A stretch of 64,000 nucleotides of DNA from Otariodibacter oris (lineage in GTDB: Bacteria > Pseudomonadota > Gammaproteobacteria > Enterobacterales > Pasteurellaceae). The translations under genes were made by a program, and so were the position numbers. The notes under the pieces are model-generated. The model saw nothing but the letters and a program-made list of their open reading frames with translations, ran no database searches and was not told where the DNA came from. The stretch lies in the NCBI RefSeq assembly GCF_009684715.1, contig NZ_CP016604.1, positions 124,001 through 188,000 of the forward strand, written 5' to 3'. This document shows positions 55,915 to 64,000 of the stretch, one piece after another. Position 1 is the first letter of the stretch; every line of letters begins with the position of its first letter.

Positions 55915-56181
55915 ATGATAAAAAGGATTATTAAATTTACAAGAGAACTTGAGCAGTTTTATGTTGGCATGCATAAAAGTGCAATATTAAAAGAGAATGC
56001 TGAAATTGATGATTTTTTTATGATCATTGCTTTTAGTGAAATTTATGGTATAGAAAATCCGTATTCTCTTTATACGTTAGAAATGTTACCTGCACTTATG
56101 CCACGGTTTCATCGTTGGCATCAAAAAGTCGGATTAAAGCATTCCTTCTTTGAGAATTTTCCGTGTAGTTGCTGTTGCTAA
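55915..56181 (+). CDS. Small protein with C-terminal CxCCC (cory-CC-star-like)
   Basis: An 88-residue, mostly helical protein ending PCSCCC, that is, four cysteines in the last five residues. There is no signal peptide or membrane segment. It resembles proteins I remember being named cory-CC-star, small proteins often encoded beside CstA and ArsA-type ATPases; I cannot check that here. The cysteine tail could bind metal or form a redox or handover site for the ATPase encoded next. Ribosome site AAGAGG precedes the ATG; arsA begins 12 bases after the stop. Confidence 0.7.
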   Translation: MIKRIIKFTRELEQFYVGMHKSAILKENAEIDDFFMIIAFSEIYGIENPYSLYTLEMLPALMPRFHRWHQKVGLKHSFFENFPCSCCC

Positions 56182-56192
56182 AAGGATCTTAT

Positions 56193-57170
56193 ATGGTTAA
56201 TAAAAAACTTCCCAAAGTGTTATTTGTCGGAGGGAAAGGTGGTGTTGGAAAAAGTACAACTTCAAGTTCTATGGCTGTTGCACTATCCAATGCAAAGAAT
56301 AAAGTTTTATTGGTATCGACAGATCCTGCGCATAATCTAAGCGATATATTTGATGTTGAATTAAAAAATACGACAACAAAAATAAACGAAAATTTGAGTA
56401 TAGTAGAGATTGATTCTTCTATTGAAGCAAAAGCTTATGTAGATCATGTTGCAAAAAATATGAGAGGCTTTGTTGGTGCTGCAAGCTATGATCGCATAGA
56501 TGATTACTTTGCAAAAATAGCCGATAGTTCCTCAACTTTGGAAGCCGCATTGTTTGAAAGATTGACTACAATTCTGACAAAAGAATCTGATGAATATGAT
56601 TATGTCATTATTGACACCGCACCGACAGGTCATACTTTAAGATTATTCTTTATGCCTAAAGAATTGAAAGATTGGAGTAAAACTTTGCTCAGTATGCAAG
56701 AGCGTGGCGGTATGAGTGAAAAAGTTTTAGGCCATTTGGAAAGCGGTGATAAAAATAGATTCAGTGATCCAGATGGATTTATTAGAGGACAGCTGATAGA
56801 AGTCCTTGATGAAAGATATCTTAGATATAGCGCTTTTTCAAATTTGGTTAAGGATCCTAAAAAATGCGGTATTATTCTTGTTCTAAACGCATCGAAATTG
56901 GCTATTGCGGAAACAGAAAGAGCAATACAAAGTTTGGAGAAAAAAGGATTAAAGCCTTATGCGGTTGTATTAAATAAAGTATTGCCAACATATTCAGATG
57001 ATGAGTTTTTGAGTTCAAGAATATCTCAGGAGTCAGAATATGTATCTCAAAGTGATCAGATATTTAGCCACTATCATTATGCAAAAATACCTCTTTTTAA
57101 ACGTGATATAATAACGAAGGAGAGTCTTGAATTATTCGGAAAAAGTATTCTTGATAAGATTATTGAATAA
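56193..57170 (+). CDS. ArsA/Get3-family ATPase
   Basis: A 325-residue deviant-Walker P-loop ATPase. P-loop GGKGGVGKST (residues 13-22), switch I STDPAHNLSD and switch II IDTAPTGHTLRL are the signatures of ArsA/Get3/TRC40 proteins, which drive arsenite export or deliver tail-anchored membrane proteins. There is no arsB or arsR nearby, so arsenic resistance is unlikely. Linked with cstA and the CxCCC protein, a role in assembling or regulating a membrane protein is a reasonable guess. An earlier in-frame TTG (56169) is less likely than the ATG with AAAGGAT upstream. Confidence 0.85.
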   Translation: MVNKKLPKVLFVGGKGGVGKSTTSSSMAVALSNAKNKVLLVSTDPAHNLSDIFDVELKNTTTKINENLSIVEIDSSIEAKAYVDHVAKNMRGFVGAASYDRIDDYFAKIADSSSTLEAALFERLTTILTKESDEYDYVIIDTAPTGHTLRLFFMPKELKDWSKTLLSMQERGGMSEKVLGHLESGDKNRFSDPDGFIRGQLIEVLDERYLRYSAFSNLVKDPKKCGIILVLNASKLAIAETERAIQSLEKKGLKPYAVVLNKVLPTYSDDEFLSSRISQESEYVSQSDQIFSHYHYAKIPLFKRDIITKESLELFGKSILDKIIE

Positions 57171-57371
57171 AATATTTAGGATTAGAACAGCTATTTTTAA
57201 TGATAAAGATTATTTTAAATCGAATAGCCAATAATTATATTCAGGTTTATTTATCACTTTAGTTAGGTATAGATTTTATTAATTATTTTTATAGGTCTTA
57301 AATTTTTCGGTTCTTTTTAATACGGAACGATAAGTTACTTTTAAGTTATTTCAAAAATAAAGTGCTATTAA

Positions 57372-57380
57372 ACAAGCGGT
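57372..57380 (+). repeat. DNA uptake sequence core
   Basis: Exact ACAAGCGGT followed by AAGATC, immediately before the terminator hairpin at 57384-57420. Confidence 0.75.
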
Positions 57381-57383
57381 AAG

Positions 57384-57420
57384 ATCCCCTCTAAATTTTG
57401 CAAAATTAGAGGGGATTTTT
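57384..57420 (+). terminator. Terminator between arsA-like gene and rluC
   Basis: Arms ATCCCCTCTAA / TTAGAGGGGAT with inner AATTTTG/CAAAATT pairing and TTTTT. Lies between convergent genes. Confidence 0.85.
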
Positions 57421-57425
57421 CTTTG

Positions 57426-58388
57426 TTACTTTTCTGATCTGAGTTTTGTTAATACGCTTTTTAGATGGTTATCTAATGGCGCGGTAATTACCATTTCCTC
57501 TTCTGTACGTGGATGAGTAAAACGGATGGAATGAGCGTGTAAAAATAGGCGATTTAGCCCTAATGTTTGCATATTGGCATCAAATTCACGATCACCATAT
57601 TTATCATCTAAGGCAATAGGATGGCCTGCAAATTGGGTATGAACACGAATTTGATGCGTTCTTCCTGTAACTGGAGAGGCTTTAATTAGGGTTGCAGTCT
57701 TATAGCGTTCTTCAATGGTAAATCGGGTTTCTGATGGCTTACCTTCTTCGCTCACTCTCACAATACGCTCGCTACTGGCTAACTCATTTTTGAGTAGTGG
57801 TGCTTTAATGGCTTTAGTGTGTGATTGCCATTGTCCACGCACTAACGCTAAATAATCTTTTTGTACGGTTTTCTCTCTTAGTTGTTCGTGTAAATTTCGT
57901 AATGCTGAACGTTTTTTGGCGACGAGTAAAATGCCCGAAGTATCACGGTCAATCCGATGCACTAATTCCAAAAATCTAGCTTGAGGGCGTAAAGCTCTTA
58001 ATGCTTCAATCACGCCAAAACTTAAACCACTTCCACCGTGTACCGCAATACCAGAAGGTTTGTTAATGACTAATAATACTTCATCTTCATATAAGATTTG
58101 TGATTCTAGTTCTGATACTTTATTCAATTTTGTTGAAATAGGCGGTGTATTTTTTTCTGATACTCTTACAGGTGGAATACGTACAATATCTTCGGTTTGT
58201 AATTTATATTCAGGTTTGACTCGTCCCTTATTTACACGGACTTCACCTTTGCGAACAATGCGATAGATTAGGCTTTTAGGAACGCCTTTTAATTTTGCGA
58301 GTAAGAAATTATCGAGTCTTTGTCCAGACTCATCTTCACTAATCGTAATAAATTGTACTTTAGCACTAATTACTTTTTCAGTTGTCAT
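57426..58388 (-). CDS. rluC: 23S rRNA pseudouridine synthase RluC
   Basis: Converts uridines 955, 2504 and 2580 (E. coli numbering) of 23S rRNA to pseudouridine. An N-terminal S4 RNA-binding domain (about residues 15-75, GQRLDNFLLAKLKG) is followed by the RluA-type catalytic domain with the Asp in LVHRIDRDTSGILLVAK and TGRTHQIRVH. Length 320 residues. In many gammaproteobacteria rluC is divergent from rne; here mscS and znuD genes lie between them. Confidence 0.95.
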   Translation of the reverse strand: MTTEKVISAKVQFITISEDESGQRLDNFLLAKLKGVPKSLIYRIVRKGEVRVNKGRVKPEYKLQTEDIVRIPPVRVSEKNTPPISTKLNKVSELESQILYEDEVLLVINKPSGIAVHGGSGLSFGVIEALRALRPQARFLELVHRIDRDTSGILLVAKKRSALRNLHEQLREKTVQKDYLALVRGQWQSHTKAIKAPLLKNELASSERIVRVSEEGKPSETRFTIEERYKTATLIKASPVTGRTHQIRVHTQFAGHPIALDDKYGDREFDANMQTLGLNRLFLHAHSIRFTHPRTEEEMVITAPLDNHLKSVLTKLRSEK

Positions 58389-58511
58389 GTGATAGGTGTA
58401 AATAAATGGAAAAACGGAACGAATCCTATCATAAATTTGCTCTTTTCGGGAAATTACATTATGTTAGAATTCACTCTGTTCTTTTGATGTAAGATTTAAT
58501 TTAGGAGATAT

Positions 58512-59456
58512 ATGATGACAACTGCATCGTTAGCAGATGAACAAGCAGTCAACGAAGTTGCTGAGGTAGCACAAAATTTAAATATCCAAGAGATGGAAAA
58601 TGTAATTAAACAGATAACCACAATGGATTTGAGTACTTTATTGCAACAATGGGTAATTCCTTATGGTACTAAAATATTGGTTGCCATTCTTATTTATATT
58701 TTTGGTAAATTTTTAGCTCGTGTTGTGAGTAGAGTATTTGGGAGAATTGCCTACGCTTCTAGTAAAGATGAAATGTTACAAAGTTTTGTAACTTCTATGA
58801 GTTATTTTCTTTTATTATTAATTGTTGTTATTGCCTCACTTTCACAGTTGGGAATCAATACTAGCTCATTAGTTGCATTAATCGGTGCAGCAGGATTAGC
58901 TATTGGTTTGGCTCTACAGAATTCACTACAAAATTTTGCTGCAGGAGTTATGATTCTTATATTTAAGCCATTTAAAAAAGGTGATTTTATTGAGGCGGCT
59001 GAAATAAGTGGCGTAGTTGAACAGATGGGGCTATTGATGTTAGAGCTACGTACTACTGATAATAAGACGATATTAGTGCCTAATGGAAAGGTCTTCGCGG
59101 ATAGTATTACTAATTATTCTCAAAATGAAACACGCCGTATAGATATGATTTTTGATATCAGCTATGAATCTGATATAGCAACAGCGAAAGATATTATCGC
59201 AAGGATCTTAAATGAAAATGAAAGAGTCCTTAAGTATCCAGCTCCAACTATTGCAGTAGGTAATTTAGCTGCAAGTAGTGTGCAAATATTCACACGCCCT
59301 TGGGTAAAAAATGGAGAGTATTTTTCCGTACAGTTTGAATTACTTGAGAAAGTCAAAATAGAGTTCGACAAGGCGGGAGTGTCAATTCCGTATGATCAGC
59401 TACAGCTTCACATGCCGGAAGAAACATCTATTTTGATGAGTGATAAGAATGCATAA
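58512..59456 (+). CDS. mscS: MscS-family small mechanosensitive channel
   Basis: A 314-residue MscS-type channel. Three TM helices lie within the first ~150 residues, with the pore helix region (ALIGAAGLAIGLALQNSLQNFAAG) and the conserved beta-domain motif GDFIEAAEISGVVEQMG following. The N-terminus is about 30 residues longer than E. coli MscS. The ATG at 58512 or the one at 58515 may be used; GGAGA precedes both. A terminator follows, so it is transcribed separately from znuD. Confidence 0.93.
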   Translation: MMTTASLADEQAVNEVAEVAQNLNIQEMENVIKQITTMDLSTLLQQWVIPYGTKILVAILIYIFGKFLARVVSRVFGRIAYASSKDEMLQSFVTSMSYFLLLLIVVIASLSQLGINTSSLVALIGAAGLAIGLALQNSLQNFAAGVMILIFKPFKKGDFIEAAEISGVVEQMGLLMLELRTTDNKTILVPNGKVFADSITNYSQNETRRIDMIFDISYESDIATAKDIIARILNENERVLKYPAPTIAVGNLAASSVQIFTRPWVKNGEYFSVQFELLEKVKIEFDKAGVSIPYDQLQLHMPEETSILMSDKNA

Positions 59457-59531
59457 TGAATGTATCTCAAAACTATTAATAGATCGTAAAAACTTAATCT
59501 GAAATATTGTAAGATATTTGAAGCAGTTATG

Positions 59532-59566
59532 ACTGAGTTTCTATCTTTTTAGAGACTCAGTTTTTT
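59532..59566 (+). terminator. Intrinsic terminator of mscS
   Basis: Arms ACTGAGT / ACTCAGT with TTTTTT, 76 bases after the mscS stop. Confidence 0.75.
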
Positions 59567-59801
59567 GTATAGGTCAAATACTCTTGAATTAGTAACTTGT
59601 TCGGATGATTTTTCATATTTTCCCTCTCATGTATTTTTTATAAAGAATTTCTACTAGTATTAACTATTGGTAATTTTTAACTAACTTCTTTAGCAAACAG
59701 AATCGAACTTAACGTTAAATTACAATGTAAATCCATAAATTTTTTATTGATTTTAAGTCAGTTAAAATTTAGTATAAACACCCATTTTTTTTGTGGGTAT
59801 T

Positions 59802-59820
59802 GTTGTTATATTTTAACAAC
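59802..59820. promoter_or_regulatory. Putative Zur operator
   Basis: Palindrome GTTGTTATATTTTAACAAC (7-bp arms, 5-base centre), close to the Zur-box core GTTATA-TATAAC. It lies 67-85 bases before the zinc-receptor ATG. Confidence 0.6.
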
Positions 59821-59886
59821 TTTGGATATGGCTCTCCAGTATATTGGGGGATTATATACTGTGTACTATTGGGAAATACTTAAGAG

Positions 59887-62373
59887 ATGAATAAAAAATA
59901 TATTGCGTTACTAATATCTGCATTTTGTTCTGTTGGGTCTATTGCAGATGTAACAACATTGGAATTAGAAGAAGTTTCAGTTAAAGCTAATGTTGAACCT
60001 AAGTATGCCGGTTCTGCAACAGGAGATCACCTTAAAGTAAGTGATAAAATTGTTTCTGAGAAACAATTAAAAACACGTTCAGCAACTCTGGGTAATGCAC
60101 TTGCAAGTGAATTAGGGGTTCATTCTGATCCATTTGGGGGTGGAGCAAGTGCTCCAATTATTCGTGGTCAAAAAGGAGTAAGAGTAAAAATTTTACAGAA
60201 TGGTTCTGATGTCGTAGATATGGCTGCGGTTTCTCCAGATCATGCTGTAGCAGCTGATAGTTTATTAGCAAAACAAATTGAGCTGGTACGGGGTGCTTCA
60301 ACACTTTTATATTCTACAGCTTCACCTTCAGGAATTATTAATGTGGTTGACAAACGTATACCTACAAACATTCCTGAGAAAGGATATGAGGGAGAAGTTG
60401 ATGTTCGTTTAGATACTGCAAGTAAAGAGCGAGCAGGTATGGCTGGTGTGACATTAGGTGGTAACCATGTAGCAATGCGAGTAGAAGGATTAACTCGTCA
60501 TTCTGATAATTATAAGGTTCCTAGTATTAATTTAGGGAAAACAGTTCGTCATGTCCCTGATACACATAGTAAATCCAAAGTGGGTACTATAGGTTTATCT
60601 TTAGTGGGTGATTCTGGTTATATCGGTGCGTCATATAGTCAGCGTAAAGATAAATATGGGTTACCAGGGCATAATCATGCATTTGATAACTGTTCTGCAC
60701 ATATTACGGATTCAACTGGAACACGATATGGATTCCGTTACGTTCAACGAGAATATTTATACGTATACCCACATTTGATGGATTCAACAGATATTATTGA
60801 ATCTCCGCATTTTCACTGTGGGGATAGTCATTCTCACAATGGTGACATTAATGAAAATAATCCATTTGGATTTGATTACGATCATGATCATCCTGGTCCT
60901 TGGGTGGAGCTCACATCAAAACGTTGGGATTTACGAGGAGAATGGAAACAACCATTTAAAGCTATAGATAGAATTAGAATTAATGCGGCTCTCGTTGATT
61001 ATAAACATAGAGAAAGAGATTATAGCCCAACATTAGGTACTACAGATCATGCGGTATCAGGTATACCTGTTGATGGTAAGGCCCCTGCATTTTTTAAGAA
61101 TAGAGGCGTCAATTATCGTATAGAAATTGATCATGCTCCTTTGGGTAATTTAACAGGTACATGGGGATTCCAATATCAAACACAAAAAGCGAGTGCATTC
61201 ATTCCAACAGAACGAAATCAGGGAGAACGTTATCCATTAGTGCCACACACAAATAAACAGGTTAGTTTATTTGGCGTTGAGCAATATCGTTGGAATAACT
61301 TTATTTTTGAGTTAGGTGTTCGTGCAGAAAAACAAAAAACACCAGTGCATTATGATATGAAGCGCTTAGAGCCTTATATCAAACAATCTTCATTTTTTCT
61401 CTTTTCTCCGCCATTAGCGCAACCAGATTTGTCTGCATATAAAGAAAAGGCGGTTTCTTATTCAGGATCAGTTGAATGGTTCTTTGATGATGTGCATAGA
61501 TTATCATTTATGTATTCACATAATGAACGCATTCCTAGCCCAATGGAACTTTATTACCATGGTAAACACTTGGCAACAAGCTCGTTTATGTTTGGTAACA
61601 AAGAATTAATGAAAGAAAAATCCAATAATTTTGAAATTGGTATCGATCGCATGGAAGGTCCTGTTAACTATAAATTAAGTGTATATCATAATCGCTTTGA
61701 TAATTATATTTATACCGAGGATTTATGGCGAGAAGGAAACCTTTTCATGCGCCGTTATACACAATCTAAAGCCAAGTTTTATGGTGCAGAAGGTGAAGTA
61801 AGTTATAATTTCTTACCACGACATAAAGTAACTATTTTTGGGGATATTATTACTGGTAAAGTGTCAGATTTATCTAATATTTATGGAGATAAAATCTACG
61901 AAAGAATTGCTAAACCATGTGAAGGAAACCCAAATAATACTTGTTATGAAAACGTTGCTGTAGGGCAAGAAACAATTGAAAGACCGGATACAACCCCTCC
62001 ACGTTTGCCTCCTGCGCGTTTAGGTCTGCGTTTAAATAGTGAATTTAATGAGCATTGGTCTGCTTTTGCGGAATATGCGCATGTTTTCAAACAAGAAAAA
62101 GTATCTGTATCAGTGTCATCAAAACGTAAAAGTCGATTATATAATGATGATCCACCTTTGGAACCTGTGTATGTTAGGGAAAGTAAGACAGCTGGGTACA
62201 ATTTAGTAAATTTAGGGGTAGACTATACAAATAAATGGAATGATTTAAATTATACAGTTTCAGTTAATGCTAATAATTTACTTAATGAAACAATTTATAT
62301 TCATACATCTTATCTACCATTTGTACCACAAATGGGTAGAAATTTTGTATTAGGTTTACATGTTGATTTCTAA
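59887..62373 (+). CDS. znuD: TonB-dependent zinc receptor (ZnuD-like)
   Basis: An 828-residue outer-membrane receptor. The signal peptide is about residues 1-20 (ending SIA), followed by the plug domain (about 40-155; GGASAPIIRGQKGVRVKI, ELVRGASTLLYS) and a 22-strand barrel ending in Phe. A loop at about residues 310-335 is very His/Asp-rich (HFHCGDSHSHNGD; DYDHDHPGPW), as in neisserial ZnuD, where it captures zinc. Haem use cannot be fully excluded. A Zur-like box upstream supports zinc. No tonB or ABC genes are adjacent. Confidence 0.88.
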   Translation: MNKKYIALLISAFCSVGSIADVTTLELEEVSVKANVEPKYAGSATGDHLKVSDKIVSEKQLKTRSATLGNALASELGVHSDPFGGGASAPIIRGQKGVRVKILQNGSDVVDMAAVSPDHAVAADSLLAKQIELVRGASTLLYSTASPSGIINVVDKRIPTNIPEKGYEGEVDVRLDTASKERAGMAGVTLGGNHVAMRVEGLTRHSDNYKVPSINLGKTVRHVPDTHSKSKVGTIGLSLVGDSGYIGASYSQRKDKYGLPGHNHAFDNCSAHITDSTGTRYGFRYVQREYLYVYPHLMDSTDIIESPHFHCGDSHSHNGDINENNPFGFDYDHDHPGPWVELTSKRWDLRGEWKQPFKAIDRIRINAALVDYKHRERDYSPTLGTTDHAVSGIPVDGKAPAFFKNRGVNYRIEIDHAPLGNLTGTWGFQYQTQKASAFIPTERNQGERYPLVPHTNKQVSLFGVEQYRWNNFIFELGVRAEKQKTPVHYDMKRLEPYIKQSSFFLFSPPLAQPDLSAYKEKAVSYSGSVEWFFDDVHRLSFMYSHNERIPSPMELYYHGKHLATSSFMFGNKELMKEKSNNFEIGIDRMEGPVNYKLSVYHNRFDNYIYTEDLWREGNLFMRRYTQSKAKFYGAEGEVSYNFLPRHKVTIFGDIITGKVSDLSNIYGDKIYERIAKPCEGNPNNTCYENVAVGQETIERPDTTPPRLPPARLGLRLNSEFNEHWSAFAEYAHVFKQEKVSVSVSSKRKSRLYNDDPPLEPVYVRESKTAGYNLVNLGVDYTNKWNDLNYTVSVNANNLLNETIYIHTSYLPFVPQMGRNFVLGLHVDF

Positions 62374-62394
62374 ATAGCTCACGCTTATGTTATA

Positions 62395-62442
62395 CAAGCG
62401 ATAACAATGTTTAATATGACATAACAAGATTGTTATCGCTTG
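62395..62442 (+). terminator. Hairpin after znuD
   Basis: Perfect 14-bp arms CAAGCGATAACAAT / ATTGTTATCGCTTG, 20-base loop. No T run follows, so either a Rho-independent terminator of low quality or a 3' end stabiliser. Confidence 0.6.
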
Positions 62443-62554
62443 CTTGATTTATCCATTCAATCCTTTCTATTTCCTCTGTAAAATGCCATAATATCCCGAT
62501 TTTTTATCAAAAAAATAGCAATCTTCTAATTTTGCAAAAAATAGATAAAAAATG

Positions 62555-62563
62555 ACCGCTTGT
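62555..62563 (-). repeat. DNA uptake sequence core
   Basis: Exact ACCGCTTGT upstream of rne. Confidence 0.75.
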
Positions 62564-62720
62564 AGTAGGTAAAACAAGTATGAATTTTGTTATGCAGTTC
62601 ATTTTTAGACGTAAGACATAACACAATAAAAAGGTAGTGATCTTTCTTTTCATAAAATATAAATAGACAGTCGTGAGATTGACATCATCTAGATTGGAGA
62701 AAAATTAAAGAAAGAACACT

Positions 62721-62762
62721 ATGGAAAAAGCTAACACAAAAAATAATGAGAAAACACAATGA
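62721..62762 (+). CDS. 13-codon leader ORF before rne
   Basis: ATG to TGA encoding [13 protein letters not shown]; its stop overlaps the rne start as ATGA. An AAAGAAAG purine run lies upstream. It may couple translation to rne or be chance. Confidence 0.35.
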   Translation: MEKANTKNNEKTQ

Positions 62763-64000
62763 AAAGAATGTTAATTAATGCAACTCAAAAAGAAGAGTTA
62801 AGAGTTGCACTTGTTGATGGGCAACGCCTATTCGACTTAGATATTGAAAGTCCTGGACATGAACAGAAAAAAGCAAATATTTACAAGGGGAAAATTACAC
62901 GTGTAGAACCTAGCTTAGAGGCTGCATTTGTTGACTATGGTGCAGACCGTCATGGCTTTTTACCGTTAAAAGAAATCTCCCGAGAGTATTTCCCTGAAGG
63001 CTATGTTTTCCAAGGACGTCCGAGTATCAAAGATATTATCCAAGAAGGACAAGAAGTTATTGTTCAAGTGGGTAAAGAAGAACGTGGGAATAAAGGTGCA
63101 GCCTTAACAACTTTTATTTCTCTTGCTGGAAGTTACTTGGTTTTAATGCCAAATAATCCACGTGCAGGTGGTATTTCAAGAAGAATTGAAGGGGATGAAC
63201 GTTTAGAGTTAAAAGAAGCTTTAGATGCCTTAACTGTACCTGATAATGTAGGCTTAATTGTTCGTACTGCTGGTGTAGGAAAATCTCCAGAAGAATTACA
63301 GTGGGATTTAACGGTTTTATTACACCACTGGGAAGCTATTAAAAAAGCAGCAGAATCTCGTCCTGCGCCATTCTTAATTCATCAAGAAAGTGATGTGATT
63401 GTTCGTGCAATTAGAGATTACCTTCGTCGTGATATTGGTGAGATTCTAATCGATAATAAAAAAATCCTTGATAAGGCAAAAAATCATATTCGCTTAGTAC
63501 GTCCTGACTTTATTAATCGAGTCCGTTTATACGATGGTGAAGTACCATTATTTAGCCACTATCAAATTGAATCTCAAATTGAATCTGCATTTCAGCGTGA
63601 GGTTCGTCTGCCATCCGGTGGATCAATCGTTATTGATGTAACGGAAGCTCTTACTGCAATTGATATTAATTCATCAAAAGCGACGCGTGGTGGTGATATT
63701 GAAGAAACTGCATTAAATACGAATTTAGAAGCAGCCGATGAGATTGCTCGCCAATTACGTTTACGCGATTTAGGTGGATTAATTGTCATTGATTTTATTG
63801 ATATGACGCCAGTTCGCCATCAACGTGAAGTTGAAAATCGAATTAGAGAGGCAACTCGTCAAGATAGAGCTCGTATCCAGTTTGGACGAATCTCTCGTTT
63901 TGGCTTACTTGAGATGTCTCGTCAACGTTTAAGCCCATCATTAAGTGAAGCCTCATCCCACGTTTGTCCTCGTTGCCAAGGAACTGGAAAAATACGTGAT
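62759..64000 (+). CDS. rne: Ribonuclease E (5' part)
   Basis: First 414 codons of the endoribonuclease that organises the RNA degradosome; the frame is open to the window end. The N-terminal [21 protein letters not shown] is characteristic, followed by the S1 domain (about residues 35-125), 5'-sensor region, and DNase I-like catalytic core with Asp in [13 protein letters not shown] and in DFIDM. The zinc-link CPRCQGTG (about residues 404-411) is at the edge. The non-catalytic scaffold half lies outside the window. Confidence 0.97.
   Translation, partial: MKRMLINATQKEELRVALVDGQRLFDLDIESPGHEQKKANIYKGKITRVEPSLEAAFVDYGADRHGFLPLKEISREYFPEGYVFQGRPSIKDIIQEGQEVIVQVGKEERGNKGAALTTFISLAGSYLVLMPNNPRAGGISRRIEGDERLELKEALDALTVPDNVGLIVRTAGVGKSPEELQWDLTVLLHHWEAIKKAAESRPAPFLIHQESDVIVRAIRDYLRRDIGEILIDNKKILDKAKNHIRLVRPDFINRVRLYDGEVPLFSHYQIESQIESAFQREVRLPSGGSIVIDVTEALTAIDINSSKATRGGDIEETALNTNLEAADEIARQLRLRDLGGLIVIDFIDMTPVRHQREVENRIREATRQDRARIQFGRISRFGLLEMSRQRLSPSLSEASSHVCPRCQGTGKIRD

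Larger units (their letters stand above)
59457..59886. other. mscS-znuD intergenic region
   Basis: 430 bases containing the mscS terminator, a Zur-like operator and a leader hairpin CAGTATA/TATACTG (59837-59843 / 59855-59861). No ORF or RNA gene seen. Confidence 0.6.
62374..62758. other. znuD-rne intergenic region and rne leader
   Basis: 385 bases containing the znuD terminator, one uptake sequence and the rne 5' leader with a 13-codon ORF (62721-62762). E. coli rne also has a leader of about 360 nt that mediates autoregulation. No stable RNA gene identified. Confidence 0.55.

Noticed and set aside
56193-57170. Arsenic resistance operon
   Set aside because: Only the ArsA-type ATPase is present; there is no arsB, arsR, arsC or arsD nearby.
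1-64000. CRISPR arrays, tRNA and rRNA genes, IS elements
   Set aside because: No regularly spaced repeats, cloverleaf-like intergenic sequences or transposase ORFs were found in the intergenic regions read.

Overview
The window is a chromosomal segment of a low-GC gammaproteobacterium of the family Pasteurellaceae. The evidence is the gene content and order (comNOPQ-recC, ompA-matP-lonH-fabA, rodA-rlpA-dacA-ybeD-lipB-lipA, the yia/sgb sugar-acid cluster) and repeated copies of ACAAGCGGT, the core DNA uptake sequence of the Actinobacillus pleuropneumoniae/Mannheimia branch. I saw no AAGTGCGGT (the Haemophilus influenzae type). I do not name a species. No rRNA, tRNA, CRISPR array, prophage or insertion sequence was found.

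Layout. 1-8.9 kb: housekeeping block (rodA end, rlpA, dacA, ybeD, lipBA, mltG, tmk, holB, and comM on the minus strand). 8.9-10.3 kb: an accessory 252-codon membrane-protein gene inserted between two ~165-bp direct repeats that both carry the start of comM and its promoter. 10.3-13.7 kb: ubiF, a NemR-like repressor, rplKA. 13.7-29.0 kb: a large sugar-acid catabolism region. It holds sgbE, sgbU, sgbH, the IclR repressor yiaJ, dlgD, yiaL, the TRAP transporter yiaMNO, a sugar ABC transporter, an SMP-30 lactonase, the kinase lyx and a second, diverged dlgD. 29-40 kb: yidC, ychJ, mscL, hemG, ubiE, ubiJ, a nitroreductase, glnA, a hotdog thioesterase and ydiJ. 40-53 kb: ompA, matP, lonH, fabA, the competence pseudopilins comNOPQ, recC and ptrA. 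53.1-54.2 kb: a decayed stretch with two broken genes, one a Nudix hydrolase, where enterobacteria have recBD. 54.2-57.2 kb: cstA, a small protein ending CxCCC, and an ArsA/Get3-type ATPase. 57.4-64 kb: rluC, an MscS channel, a ZnuD-like zinc receptor and the start of rne.

How the genes work together. DlgD reduces 2,3-diketo-L-gulonate, the Lyx-type kinase phosphorylates the product, SgbH decarboxylates it, and SgbU and SgbE epimerise the pentose phosphate to D-xylulose 5-phosphate. YiaMNO imports the diketogulonate. The ABC transporter, lactonase and second DlgD look like an added branch feeding the same pathway from another lactone or sugar acid. Matching 15-bp palindromes and CRP-like sites upstream of sgbH and dlgD suggest shared YiaJ/CRP control. 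Competence genes appear twice (comM, comNOPQ), each with a CRP-type site; the comN site is of the Sxy-dependent CRP-S form.

Best candidates for new biology: the cstA / CxCCC protein / ArsA group, with a strong terminator right after cstA; the ABC-lactonase-dlgD2 branch; and the repeat-flanked two-TM protein at 9.2-10.0 kb. All functions are inferred from reading the sequence and from memory of families; no database search was run.
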